Assembly (NCBI RefSeq): GCF_017161565.1
Contig: NZ_CP066796.1
Location: 558,001-622,000, forward strand
Length of the DNA: 64,000 nucleotides
Direction: 5' to 3'
DNA from: Erwinia amylovora
GTDB taxonomy: Bacteria; Pseudomonadota; Gammaproteobacteria; Enterobacterales; Enterobacteriaceae
In this document: positions 56,142 to 63,951 of the stretch, in pieces
Layout of the letters: every line of letters begins with the position of its first letter
Position numbering within the stretch: position 1 is the stretch's first letter
Program-made: the position numbers and the translations under genes
Notes under the pieces: model-generated
What the model saw: the letters and a program-made list of their open reading frames with translations, nothing else
Databases searched by the model: none
What the model was told of the DNA's origin: nothing

Positions 56142-57308
56142 TTACAGCGCCGTCCTGGGTTGTGTCAGGCTGGCGCGCGGTTCCTGCCCGGCGTAATCAC
56201 TGATCACCTTGCGCAGCAGATTCAGCGCCATTTGACGGTTTTTACTTTTATCATCGCGCCATAACCCCAGCGGCAAGTGATAAACCAGCGGGACCAGGCC
56301 ACTGAGGAACAGCACCTGATGGTGCGGATGCTGGCCGGCCACGTCACGCGAGAGGTTTTGCAAATCGCGCAGGTACGCCCCGTTGCCGCTCAGGTTTAGC
56401 AGACGGCGGGTTAGCTCTAACGAGGTGAAATTAATCGTGGGCAGCTTGCCCGCCAGGCGCGTGAGCAGGGTTTTACTGGCGGTCAGCGTCTGGCTGATGT
56501 TACTGGCATCCTGCAGGCTGCTGAGGATTTTTTGCAGCGCACGCCTGGGGATGGAAGAGCTGCGTGACGCAATATCATCCGCCAGCGCACGCTGCAGGGT
56601 GCGTAAACCCTGATTGAAATGCGCACTACCGAAGCTGTTCAACAGGGCGTCAAGCATTGCATTGCCCGATTGCAGGTGAACAATCGTCTGGTAATAAAGC
56701 TGACGCATAACCTGTTTTTGCGTGGGATCGGTACTGAAACTGGCAATGGCGCTGGCGGTATTCAGTCCGGCGCTGACTTCAGCCCCTTTTTCCTTGTGCA
56801 GCAGTTCAAGACTTTGCGCCGCCTTAGTGGCCAGTTCGCTGTTTTGCGTGCGTTGCGCCTGTAACAGCGTATGGCGCAGCAGCACGTCACAGCGCGCCGG
56901 GTCGCCGCCAGCCGCATGCAGTAGCTCATCCATCCCCGGTGATGCGGAATGTTGCAGCAGGGTTTGCATTTTCTGGTTTTGCGTTTCTAAACGCGCATGC
57001 TGCGGATGTTCTAACAGCTTAAGCAATTCGTCTAATTTTTCAATGCGCTCAATATGTTGCTGCGCTCGGCCGCCCGGCTGTGCAACTACCCGCCGCTGAT
57101 TCAGCGCTTTACTTTTACGCTCCACATGTTCGGCAAAGGTCATGGAGACTTCCTCCATTGAGTCCTCCAGCGGTGATACAGGCATGCGCGCCGACGCACT
57201 GGCTGCTGCTGATGGTGCCACGCTGGTTGGGGCAGGGGCTTCATCAGCCGCATTTATCGCGACGGGATGTGGCGGTTGAATGCCGGGTAAAACGGGAGCA
57301 ATTTTCAT
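56142..57308 (-). CDS. hrpJ: HrpJ, YopN/InvE-like gatekeeper
   Basis: 388 residues, first gene of the minus-strand hrpJ operon. The N-terminal 60 residues are Ala/Pro-rich, as for a secreted protein. The HrpJ/InvE domain follows (RKSKALNQRRVV, EKLDELLKLLEHPQHARLETQNQKMQTLLQ, MDELLHAAGGDPARCDVLLRHTLLQAQ). Gatekeepers set the order of translocator and effector export. A Hrp box precedes it at 57344-57371. Confidence 0.92.
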   Translation of the reverse strand: MKIAPVLPGIQPPHPVAINAADEAPAPTSVAPSAAASASARMPVSPLEDSMEEVSMTFAEHVERKSKALNQRRVVAQPGGRAQQHIERIEKLDELLKLLEHPQHARLETQNQKMQTLLQHSASPGMDELLHAAGGDPARCDVLLRHTLLQAQRTQNSELATKAAQSLELLHKEKGAEVSAGLNTASAIASFSTDPTQKQVMRQLYYQTIVHLQSGNAMLDALLNSFGSAHFNQGLRTLQRALADDIASRSSSIPRRALQKILSSLQDASNISQTLTASKTLLTRLAGKLPTINFTSLELTRRLLNLSGNGAYLRDLQNLSRDVAGQHPHHQVLFLSGLVPLVYHLPLGLWRDDKSKNRQMALNLLRKVISDYAGQEPRASLTQPRTAL

Positions 57309-57343
57309 CCTGGCGAACCTTCAATGATGAGAGCAGTTGTCAT

Positions 57344-57371
57344 TGTGTGGTGCGATTGACGCATCGGTTCC
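57344..57371 (-). promoter_or_regulatory. Hrp box of the hrpJ operon
   Basis: On the minus strand: GGAACC-N15-CCACACA, a full match to the HrpL consensus, ending 36 nt before the hrpJ start. It drives the eleven-gene operon hrpJ to hrcU. Confidence 0.93.
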
Positions 57372-57410
57372 CTGGCCATGCCGCTGTTAAATAAAGTCGC
57401 CAGCGACATA

Positions 57411-57424
57411 TGCAACTTATTGCA
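57411..57424. promoter_or_regulatory. HrpS binding dyad of the hrpL promoter
   Basis: TGCAA-CTTA-TTGCA. It matches the TGCAA-N4-TTGCA dyad that I recall as the reported HrpS site in the E. amylovora hrpL promoter. It lies about 108 bp before the sigma-54 -24 element, a usual enhancer distance. Confidence 0.8.
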
Positions 57425-57480
57425 AATTTTGGCGGTTTATCCTGGCAACAAGTTGCCAGAAATTGCGACAATTTAAATTA

Positions 57481-57506
57481 ATAACACACTGTTATCAGTG
57501 TGTTAT
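57481..57506. repeat. Perfect inverted repeat in the hrpL promoter
   Basis: Two 10-bp arms, ATAACACACT and AGTGTGTTAT, separated by GTTATC. It lies between the HrpS dyad and the sigma-54 promoter. It may be an additional regulator site or shape the DNA for enhancer looping. I do not recognise the sequence. Confidence 0.7.
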
Positions 57507-57531
57507 GTGATTATTTTTGTTTGGCACAAGC

Positions 57532-57546
57532 CTTGCTAAACAGATG
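57532..57546 (+). promoter_or_regulatory. Sigma-54 promoter of hrpL
   Basis: TGGCAC-N5-TTGC fits the RpoN -24/-12 consensus, 41 nt before the hrpL start. HrpS is the expected activator. Confidence 0.92.
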
Positions 57547-57587
57547 TTGCCGCTAAGGCATCACCTGATTTAGTAACGGAGCAAGCC

Positions 57588-58136
57588 ATGACAGAAATTC
57601 ACCTGCAAACAACTGAATCAACATCGGTCAACGATGGGCTACCGCTTAATATTGATTGGGAAGGCATATTCCGTGAGCATGGGCGACGCGTGCATCATTT
57701 TATTCGCAAGCGCGTATCCCATCGCGAGGATGCCGAAGATCTGGAGCAAATGACCTGGCTGGAGGTTTTGCGCAACCGTGACAAATTCGCTGGCGCGTCA
57801 CGGCCAGAAACCTGGGTGTTTGGCATTGCCTTAAATTTAGTGCGCAACCATTTTCGCCTGCAGTCCGGACGACCGCGTTGTGATGAACTGGAAGACGATA
57901 TCATCCTGACTCAGGGCGACGATCCCAGCCATATCACCGAATATCAGCGTCTGCTTAATTCGACGCTTAATTCCATTGCCAACTTGCCGGAAGATACGCG
58001 CCGTCTGTTGAACATGCTGGTCGAGAAAGACGGCAGTTATCAGGCTATTGCAGCACATTTGAATATCCCGATTGGCACCGTGCGTTCACGTCTGTCGCGT
58101 GCGCGCGTCACGCTGAAACAGTCAGTATTTTCTTAA
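57588..58136 (+). CDS. hrpL: HrpL, ECF sigma factor of the Hrp regulon
   Basis: 182 residues. Region 2 reads IFREHGRRVHHFIRKRVSHREDAEDLEQMTWLEVLRNRDKF, and region 4 NLPEDTRRLLNMLVEKDGSYQAIAAHLNIPIGTVRSRLSRARVTLKQ. HrpL recognises Hrp boxes. Expression is expected from the sigma-54 promoter upstream. Confidence 0.97.
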   Translation: MTEIHLQTTESTSVNDGLPLNIDWEGIFREHGRRVHHFIRKRVSHREDAEDLEQMTWLEVLRNRDKFAGASRPETWVFGIALNLVRNHFRLQSGRPRCDELEDDIILTQGDDPSHITEYQRLLNSTLNSIANLPEDTRRLLNMLVEKDGSYQAIAAHLNIPIGTVRSRLSRARVTLKQSVFS

Positions 58137-58179
58137 GTTGGATAGACGGATAATGCGCTTAATCGTAAAGTGATGTGCA

Positions 58180-58208
58180 CAGTGTCCTGTCTTGCCGTCT
58201 GGACACTG
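58180..58208. repeat. Inverted repeat downstream of hrpL
   Basis: CAGTGTCC and GGACACTG separated by 13 nt. No T-run follows, so it is not a clear terminator. Confidence 0.4.
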
Positions 58209-58222
58209 CCTCAATGCGACTT

Positions 58223-58234
58223 TGCAAAATTGCA
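58223..58234. promoter_or_regulatory. TGCAA-like palindrome upstream of hrpX
   Basis: TGCAAAATTGCA is a perfect palindrome with the same half-sites as the HrpS dyad before hrpL but a 2-nt spacer instead of 4. It lies 47 bp before hrpX. Confidence 0.45.
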
Positions 58235-58252
58235 GATGTGCAGCCTAATCAG

Positions 58253-58267
58253 GTAAACAATGTTTAC
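58253..58267. promoter_or_regulatory. Palindrome at the hrpX translation start region
   Basis: GTAAACAATGTTTAC, 6-bp perfect arms around AAT, immediately before the AAAGGAG ribosome site of hrpX. Candidate operator, possibly for autoregulation by HrpY. Confidence 0.45.
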
Positions 58268-58281
58268 AGAAAGGAGATGAG

Positions 58282-59766
58282 ATGCAATTTTCCGAGCGAC
58301 AGGTGAGCGCGAGCAGTGAGCCGCTCAAATTGCTCGAGTTTGCGTTGAATACGGTGAAAGACGCCGTCTATCTGGTTGACAGCCAAACCCGTTTTTTTTA
58401 CGTCAATAACGAGTCGTGCCGCATGTTGGGCTATCGCAATGATGAGTTGTTGAACATGTGCGTGTCGGACATCGACCCTGCATGGAGTAAAGAGGATATT
58501 TATGCCATGTGGGAGCGGATAGGTGAGGGCGGCAACAATAAGATGTTTACCCTCGAAACCCATCACAAAACCAAACAGGGCATGCTGATACCTGTCGAGG
58601 TCAGTTCAAATCCTTTCGTCTATGAAGAGGGCAAATACAGTATGTGCGTAGTAAGGGATATGCGAGAACGTAAGCATCTGGAACAGATGTCTTATGCGAG
58701 AGAACAGGAATTCCAGGTATTAGTCGAGAACTCACCGGATATGGTGGTGCGTTTTGATACCAGTCTGAATTGCCAGTATGCCAACCCCGCCGCATTACGC
58801 CACCTGTGCGTATCGGCCGAACAGCTCAGAGGGAGACGGATCCGCGAACTGCTGGGCGATCTGACGTGCGTTAAGCATATCGACCGTCTGGTGAGCGAGG
58901 TGGTGCACAGCCAACTGGAGGCCGAAGGTGAACTGGTGGAGTCTGACAACAAGACAGCAGCCGGGACGGTCATTAACCATATTCGCTGCGTACCCGAATT
59001 TGATCGGCATGGCACCCTGATTTCCGTGATGTTGGTTGGGCGCGATATTACCGCCATCCATTATGCGGAAAGGAAGCTGGAAGACTCACATATGCGCCTG
59101 AGGCTGCTGGCGCGGCAGCGTGAGGTTTCGCGGGAAGAAGAGCGTAAGCGTATCGCGCGGGAGATCCACGATGAGCTGGGGCAGCATTTAACCTCGCTAA
59201 GAATGGGTATTTCAATGCTGCGTATCCAGTTCAGCAAGGATAATCCGCTGCTACATGAACGCGTTGTGCATCTGATGGGCCTGACGGACAAAACCATTCA
59301 GGTGGTGCGTAATGTGGCTACCCGGCTGCGCCCTAACGTATTAGATATGGGGTTGACGCCCGCGCTGGAATGGTTGCGGGATGAATTTATCAGCCGCCAT
59401 ATTGGCTGTTGCTGTCGCTTAATTACCCCCGAGCATGAAGTCAGGCTGAATGATGAACAGGCTACGGCGGCTTTCCGCGTGGCACAGGAATCACTCACCA
59501 ATATCTCGCGCCATGCTCAGGCCTCCGAAGTGATTATTTTACTCGTTCGCCACGCTAATTCGGTGGTCCTTACCGTGCGCGACAATGGCAAAGGTTTTGA
59601 CTGCCAGAGCAGTAAAGACAACGCTTTTGGCCTGATGAGCATGAGAGAGCGTGGGCGTATGCTGGGGGGTAATGTAGAAATTGAGAGTAAACTGAGCATT
59701 GGTACACGCATATCGTTAACCATTCCTATTGTACAAGCTTATGAAAATAAGCAGATTATGGAATAA
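58282..59766 (+). CDS. hrpX: HrpX, cytoplasmic PAS-domain sensor kinase
   Basis: 494 residues without membrane helices. Two PAS domains (KLLEFALNTVKDAVYLVDSQTRFFYVNNES; QVLVENSPDMVVRFDTSLNCQYANPAALRH) lead to a HisKA_3 domain with the phospho-His in EEERKRIAREIHDELGQHLTSLRMG and a HATPase end (RVAQESLTNISRHAQASEV, GLMSMRERGRMLGGN). A soluble NarL-type kinase that senses an internal signal. Co-transcribed with hrpY (3 nt apart). Confidence 0.95.
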   Translation: MQFSERQVSASSEPLKLLEFALNTVKDAVYLVDSQTRFFYVNNESCRMLGYRNDELLNMCVSDIDPAWSKEDIYAMWERIGEGGNNKMFTLETHHKTKQGMLIPVEVSSNPFVYEEGKYSMCVVRDMRERKHLEQMSYAREQEFQVLVENSPDMVVRFDTSLNCQYANPAALRHLCVSAEQLRGRRIRELLGDLTCVKHIDRLVSEVVHSQLEAEGELVESDNKTAAGTVINHIRCVPEFDRHGTLISVMLVGRDITAIHYAERKLEDSHMRLRLLARQREVSREEERKRIAREIHDELGQHLTSLRMGISMLRIQFSKDNPLLHERVVHLMGLTDKTIQVVRNVATRLRPNVLDMGLTPALEWLRDEFISRHIGCCCRLITPEHEVRLNDEQATAAFRVAQESLTNISRHAQASEVIILLVRHANSVVLTVRDNGKGFDCQSSKDNAFGLMSMRERGRMLGGNVEIESKLSIGTRISLTIPIVQAYENKQIME

Positions 59767-59769
59767 TAA

Positions 59770-60411
59770 ATGGATAAAAATATTCGCCTGATGGTAGCGG
59801 ACGACCATGTCATCATGCGTGAGGGACTGAAGCAGATATTTTCGCTGGATGAACGTTTGGTGGTGGTGGCCGAGGCCGGGAATGGCACCCAGGTGATGGA
59901 AGGGCTGCGCGTTGAGCCGGTTGATTTATTGTTGCTGGATATGAGCATGCCGGGAGTTTGTGGCGAGGATCTGGTGACCCGCATCCATTTACAATACCCC
60001 AAGCTACCAATACTGATACTCACTATGTACAGCGAGCCGCAGATTGCGCGGCGCGTGCTGAAATGTGGTGCGCTGGGCTACATCACTAAAGACAACGACC
60101 CGGAGACGTTGCTGGCTGCGATCCACCGCGTGGCGCGTGGTCAACGCTTTATCGACCACGTACTGGCTGAACAGATTGTCTTTGCCGAGTACACGCAGGC
60201 AGGGGAAGCGATGCATGAACGCCTGACGGCGCGGGAAATGCAAATTATGCTGATGTTAGCGCGTGGCAGAGGGGTTAATCACATTGCTGAAGCGCTGGCT
60301 ATCAGTAATAAAACTGTCAGTACCCATAAAGCACGCTTAATGGAAAAAATGATGTTCACCACCAATGCGGACATCGTGAAATACGCCATTAGTCATTGCC
60401 TGATAACTTAG
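59770..60411 (+). CDS. hrpY: HrpY, NarL-type response regulator
   Basis: 213 residues: receiver (LMVADDHVIMREGLKQIF, phospho-Asp in DLLLLDMSMPG, Lys in ALGYITKDNDPETLL) and LuxR-type helix-turn-helix (RLTAREMQIMLMLARGRGVNHIAEALAISNKTVSTHKARLM). Activates hrpS in Erwinia and Pantoea models. Partner of HrpX. Confidence 0.95.
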   Translation: MDKNIRLMVADDHVIMREGLKQIFSLDERLVVVAEAGNGTQVMEGLRVEPVDLLLLDMSMPGVCGEDLVTRIHLQYPKLPILILTMYSEPQIARRVLKCGALGYITKDNDPETLLAAIHRVARGQRFIDHVLAEQIVFAEYTQAGEAMHERLTAREMQIMLMLARGRGVNHIAEALAISNKTVSTHKARLMEKMMFTTNADIVKYAISHCLIT

Positions 60412-60499
60412 GAATGCTCTTATATTTGTCTCTCGCCCTTCCCTCCTTGAGCAGATATTTATTATCACGCCAGATTTAAAAACACCATTAAAAACAATT

Positions 60500-60540
60500 G
60501 GATAAAATGGTTGTGGAGTGTAACCGCTTCCATTTTATCC
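60500..60540. repeat. Inverted repeat downstream of hrpY
   Basis: GGATAAAATGG and CCATTTTATCC, 11-bp perfect arms with a 19-nt loop. No T-run; could be a transcript 3' structure or a regulator site. Confidence 0.6.
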
Positions 60541-60544
60541 CCCG

Positions 60545-60566
60545 AATGTAGGGTAATCCCTACATT
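60545..60566. repeat. Second inverted repeat between hrpY and hrpS
   Basis: AATGTAGGG-TAAT-CCCTACATT, a perfect 9-bp stem 4 bp after the previous repeat. Confidence 0.6.
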
Positions 60567-60772
60567 GCCCCCTGAAGATTCCTTACTTAATGTTCAGCAT
60601 AAGACGATGGTTTCTGGACGTTAGTATGGGTATTTCTTAGTGGCAGCGTAAACTCAGAGTAAATATTACAGGCATAATTGTAAATAGTTGTGTCTTGTAT
60701 AACGGCTGTAACATGACTGTGCAAGTGAAGCAATGTTAAAAAAAATAATGGATAGGGCAGGGGTAATTTTTT

Positions 60773-61747
60773 ATGAACATCAGGAATAGTGAACACTCGT
60801 CCCGGCCATGGCCGGGACGGAGAGAGCACATCTCTTTGACAGAAGAACAACCCATCGATATCCACGACACATTGGCTGAGATGATCAAAACAGTTGCACC
60901 TTTGAAAATTGATTTGGTACTGGAGGGGGAGACCGGAACCGGAAAAGACACGCTGGCACGAAAAATTCACCAACTTTCCGGCTGCCGGGGAAAATTGGTC
61001 GCGGTTAACTGCGCGGCGATCCCCGAAACGCTGGCGGAAAGCGAACTGTTTGGCATTAATAATGGTGCTTATACCGGTGCCGGGCAGGCGCGCGCCGGCT
61101 ATGTCGAAGCAGCGGATAACGGCATTTTGTTTTTGGACGAGATTGACAGCATGCCACTTTCACTGCAGGCCAAAATGCTACGCGTGCTGGAAAACAGGGG
61201 CGTTGAACGTCTTGGCGGAACCCGCTTTACCCCGGTCAATATGCGTGTCATTGTCGCAACGCAAACGCCATTGTTAACCCTGGTGGAGCGCGGCAGTTTC
61301 CGGCGCGATCTCTATTTCCGCCTAAATACGGTCAGTATTCAACTGCAACCTTTACGGGCGCGCATTGAGGTGATCATCCCGATGTTTCGTTCTTTTATTC
61401 AGAAGGCGGCAAGCACGCTGCAATGCGCACCACGCGAAATCACTCAGGAACACTATGAATGTCTGTTGAGCTATAGCTGGCCGGGGAATATCCGCGAGCT
61501 GAAAGCCGCCGCTGAACGTTTCGTACTGGGCCTACCGCCACTCGACCTTCCCTGTCATTGCGGACAGGAGCGGCCACAACTGAAAGAGTTGATGCGACGC
61601 ATTGAGAAGAACGTGATCTATGATTGCCTGGTGCGTCACGGTCACAGCATTGATGATGCGGCGCAGGAGTTGGGTATTCCTTTGCGTACGCTATATCACC
61701 GCATCAAATTATTGAACGTGAACACCGGTCGGGTTATTGCTCAGTAG
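60773..61747 (+). CDS. hrpS: HrpS, sigma-54 enhancer-binding activator
   Basis: 324 residues with a AAA+ domain and no receiver: Walker A LEGETGTGKDTLARKIHQL, the sigma-54 contact motif as GAYTGA (NNGAYTGAGQARAGYVEAADNGILFLDEID, a Tyr variant of GAFTGA), SFRRDLYFRLNTVSIQLQPL and WPGNIREL. A C-terminal Fis-type helix-turn-helix follows (IDDAAQELGIPLRTLYHRIKLL). It activates hrpL with RpoN. Confidence 0.96.
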   Translation: MNIRNSEHSSRPWPGRREHISLTEEQPIDIHDTLAEMIKTVAPLKIDLVLEGETGTGKDTLARKIHQLSGCRGKLVAVNCAAIPETLAESELFGINNGAYTGAGQARAGYVEAADNGILFLDEIDSMPLSLQAKMLRVLENRGVERLGGTRFTPVNMRVIVATQTPLLTLVERGSFRRDLYFRLNTVSIQLQPLRARIEVIIPMFRSFIQKAASTLQCAPREITQEHYECLLSYSWPGNIRELKAAAERFVLGLPPLDLPCHCGQERPQLKELMRRIEKNVIYDCLVRHGHSIDDAAQELGIPLRTLYHRIKLLNVNTGRVIAQ

Positions 61748-61991
61748 ATTTAACGGGGTAACAACCAGGGATTGGCGCTCAGTCTGTATTCATAGCGGCG
61801 ACAGCCTGAATGTGCTGTCGCCGGTTATCACCCGGTCAAGTGACTCTGCGCCGTCATCATCATCCATCATATCGCCTGCTTTTAAGCCGTTCCCGAATGC
61901 ACTGTGGTGAGCGGTGCTGCGAGCGGTAGAAACCTGTACAAAGGTTATGCCGGGATCCGGCAGGGCGCCGCGTTTCTGCCTTTTTAATTAA
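61748..61991. other. Junction region after hrpS, no gene recognised
   Basis: About 240 bases between hrpS and the hsdR relic. Stops in all frames and no conserved segment that I recognise; it probably includes the left junction of the inserted relic. Confidence 0.4.
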
Positions 61992-62210
61992 AAACAATAT
62001 CTTACAGACGAGCGCATTCAAATTAAAAGGCGTACGGGCAGCTACGGCAAGCCTTCGGTTAATCCCCAGAATATGGAAGCCGATATCAGAAAAAAACTGC
62101 TGCCGATGATGTTCAAAAAGTGCAAAGCCATCGGTGGTGGGATGGAGCAGGCGAAGAGGATCGTCGAGACGATGGTACAAATTACCCGCGTTGGATTAAA
62201 CGGAGTTTAA
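61992..62210 (+). pseudogene. hsdR: Relic of type I restriction enzyme HsdR (3' end)
   Basis: After a stop at 61989, the frame reads LTDERIQIKRRTGSYGKPS, VNPQNMEADIRKKLLPMMF, then a decayed linker and AKRIVETMVQITRVGLNGV before TAA. This matches the C-terminal block of HsdR subunits (LEADIRKRLLP, then K...Q-V-ITRVGL). The rest of hsdR and the hsdM and hsdS genes are absent. It sits in the hrp cluster between hrpS and hrpA, three bases before a YgjP-like gene, the arrangement seen downstream of complete hsdR genes. Confidence 0.65.
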
Positions 62211-62213
62211 TCT

Positions 62214-62965
62214 ATGCCATGCCTACTGCGATCCCGCCCCGGGTATTTTATCTATGGAGATGAGCGCATCAGCTTTGATCGTCAGCCTCGTAGCGGGGCA
62301 ACAAACCGCGTGTTGATTAAAGTCCATCCTGATTGCCGGGTAGTTGTCTTTGCTCCTGAAGAGGCTGATGACCAGAGCGTGCTGGGCGCGGTGAAAAAGC
62401 GCGGGCGCTGGATCTGGCAGCAGCTACGGGAGTTCCGTAATCAGCGTGAATATATCACCCCGCGCCAGTATATCAGCGGCGAAAGCCACTACTATCTGGG
62501 CAAACAATATTTGCTTAAAGTGCTGGCAGAACCCGGGCAAATCCAGCGGGTAAAAATGCTGCGCGGCAGGCTGGATGTGACCGTCCGACAAAAAGAGCCT
62601 GAAAACGTCAGGCAGCTACTCTCTGACTGGTACAGATCGCGTGCCAGAGACGTTTTCCGCAGAAGGCTGGAGGCCATGCTGGAGCAGGCCCTGTGGGTGG
62701 ATGTTCCCCCGCCGCTGCATATTCTCACCATGCAAACTCAGTGGGGGAGCTGTTCTCCCGCTGGCAGACTCACGCTCAACCCCAACCTGGTGAAGGCGCA
62801 CCGGGATGCATCGACTATGTGATTTTGCACGAGCTGTGCCATCTGGCGGAACATAACCACAGTGAGCGGTTCTACCGGCTGATGGCGCAGGTGATGCCGC
62901 AATGGCGAACCATCAAAGTCAGACTGGATGAAATGGCAAATTTGCTTATTGAAGGGGATGGTTGA
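62214..62965 (+). pseudogene. YgjP-like (DUF45) zinc metallopeptidase, broken by one base
   Basis: Starts at the ATG at 62214 and reads a DUF45/YgjP protein (YLGKQYLLKV, TMQTQWGSCSPAGRLTLNPNLVKAHRD). It then falls out of frame and stops at 62822. The next frame continues CIDYVILHELCHLAEHNHSE and RFYRLMAQVMPQWRT to TGA at 62965, with the zinc motif HELCH. A missing base at about 62806/62807 explains both; repaired, the protein is 250 residues, normal for the family. These genes often accompany type I restriction loci. Not a Hrp component. Confidence 0.8.
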
Positions 62966-63286
62966 CCCCGTAGGAACGCCGCGGTTGTGCAGGCCCCGGT
63001 TCGATGCGGCTCCACGCCCCTTATCTTGCGTTATCAGTTAGCCCTGCTACCCGGCGCAAGGGGGACATTCTTGTGTTGTTATTTACCCCGCTCATAAACA
63101 GTCGCGACAGGCGGATGCATGCATCGATAAAGAGCAGCGTAGCGCCCGAATGCGGGGTCAAGCTACGTTCGCTGATGTAAGAAAAAAAACGCGCCGCGTG
63201 GGAACCGATCGAAACTGCCCGCCACTTAATTAACGAACATTGTGTGATGTTCCTGGAACACAACCTCAATAATTGGAGAGATTAAT
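62966..63286. other. hrpA promoter region
   Basis: 320 bases without a gene before hrpA. The Hrp box lies at 63201-63228. The 5' half probably includes the right junction of the hsdR/ygjP relic. Confidence 0.6.
63201..63228 (+). promoter_or_regulatory. Hrp box of hrpA operon
   Basis: GGAACC-N15-CCACTTA, full match to the HrpL consensus, 58 nt before the hrpA start. Confidence 0.95.
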
Positions 63287-63514
63287 ATGAGCGGCATTAT
63301 TACAGGTATGGCAGGCAGTTCACTTACAAGCGCAAGCACTTCAGCATCCAAGACGCTGGAATCAGCAATGGGTCAGTCACTGACCGAGTCTGCCAATGCT
63401 CAGGCGTCTAAAATGAAGATGGATACGCAGAACTCGATCCTGGATGGCAAAATGGACTCCGCTTCTAAGTCCATAAACTCTGGCCACAACGCGGCTAAAG
63501 CTATTCAGTTCTGA
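63287..63514 (+). CDS. hrpA: HrpA, Hrp pilus subunit
   Basis: 75 residues, Ser/Ala/Met-rich, no Cys. Starts MSGIITGMAGSSLTSASTSA and ends in an amphipathic helix (MDSASKSINSGHNAAKAIQF). Size, composition and position behind a Hrp box, before hrpB and hrcJ, fit the major subunit of the type III pilus. GGAGAG ribosome site upstream. HrpA proteins vary widely in sequence, so position weighs heavily. Confidence 0.93.
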   Translation: MSGIITGMAGSSLTSASTSASKTLESAMGQSLTESANAQASKMKMDTQNSILDGKMDSASKSINSGHNAAKAIQF

Positions 63515-63582
63515 TGAGTAACCGGGCGCCAGGTGATTAACCTCCGCCCGGATTTTTTTGTCGCTGCCGATGAGGATGAGCT

Positions 63583-63945
63583 ATGAAAATCAATGCCGGA
63601 AACGCCCAGTCTCTCTCCGTCAGCGCGGGGAATAATGAGGTCAGTTCTGCCGCCAGCAACACGGCGGATGCTTCCTGGTTCAGCGCGGCGCTGCAATCAC
63701 CTGCTAAACCGGCAAGTAGTGACAATCAATCCTGGATAAACAAAGTCACCAGCCTGTCTGAAACTGCCAGTGGCCATGCCAACCAGGCAGACAGGGCGCT
63801 GGCTAAGGTCTCGCGCAGTCTTGATTCGCAAAGCGTGATGGCCGCTAACCGCACCTTATCCTCCTATTATCTGGAGAGCCTGCTCAACGCAAAGCTGGTG
63901 GGTAAAGGCGTACAGAGTCTGGAAAAACTGACCAACTTGCAGTAA
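63583..63945 (+). CDS. hrpB: HrpB, inner-rod protein
   Basis: 120 residues. Polar N-terminus rich in Ser and Asn, then two helical parts (ADRALAKVSRSLDSQSVMAANRTLSSYYLESLLNAKLVGKGVQSLEKLTNLQ), as in YscI/HrpB rod proteins. Lies between hrpA and hrcJ, 6 nt before hrcJ. Confidence 0.9.
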   Translation: MKINAGNAQSLSVSAGNNEVSSAASNTADASWFSAALQSPAKPASSDNQSWINKVTSLSETASGHANQADRALAKVSRSLDSQSVMAANRTLSSYYLESLLNAKLVGKGVQSLEKLTNLQ

Positions 63946-63951
63946 CCCCCT

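Larger units (their letters stand above)
60412..60772. other. Control region of hrpS with two inverted repeats
   Basis: 360 bases between hrpY and hrpS. Contains the inverted repeats at 60500-60540 and 60545-60566, then about 200 AT-rich bases that must include the hrpS promoter and HrpY site. No sigma-54 or Hrp box found here. Confidence 0.55.

Noticed and set aside
61861-62180. 106-codon minus-strand frame between hrpS and the YgjP-like gene
   Set aside because: The opposite strand reads a conserved HsdR C-terminus, so the minus-strand frame is a shadow.
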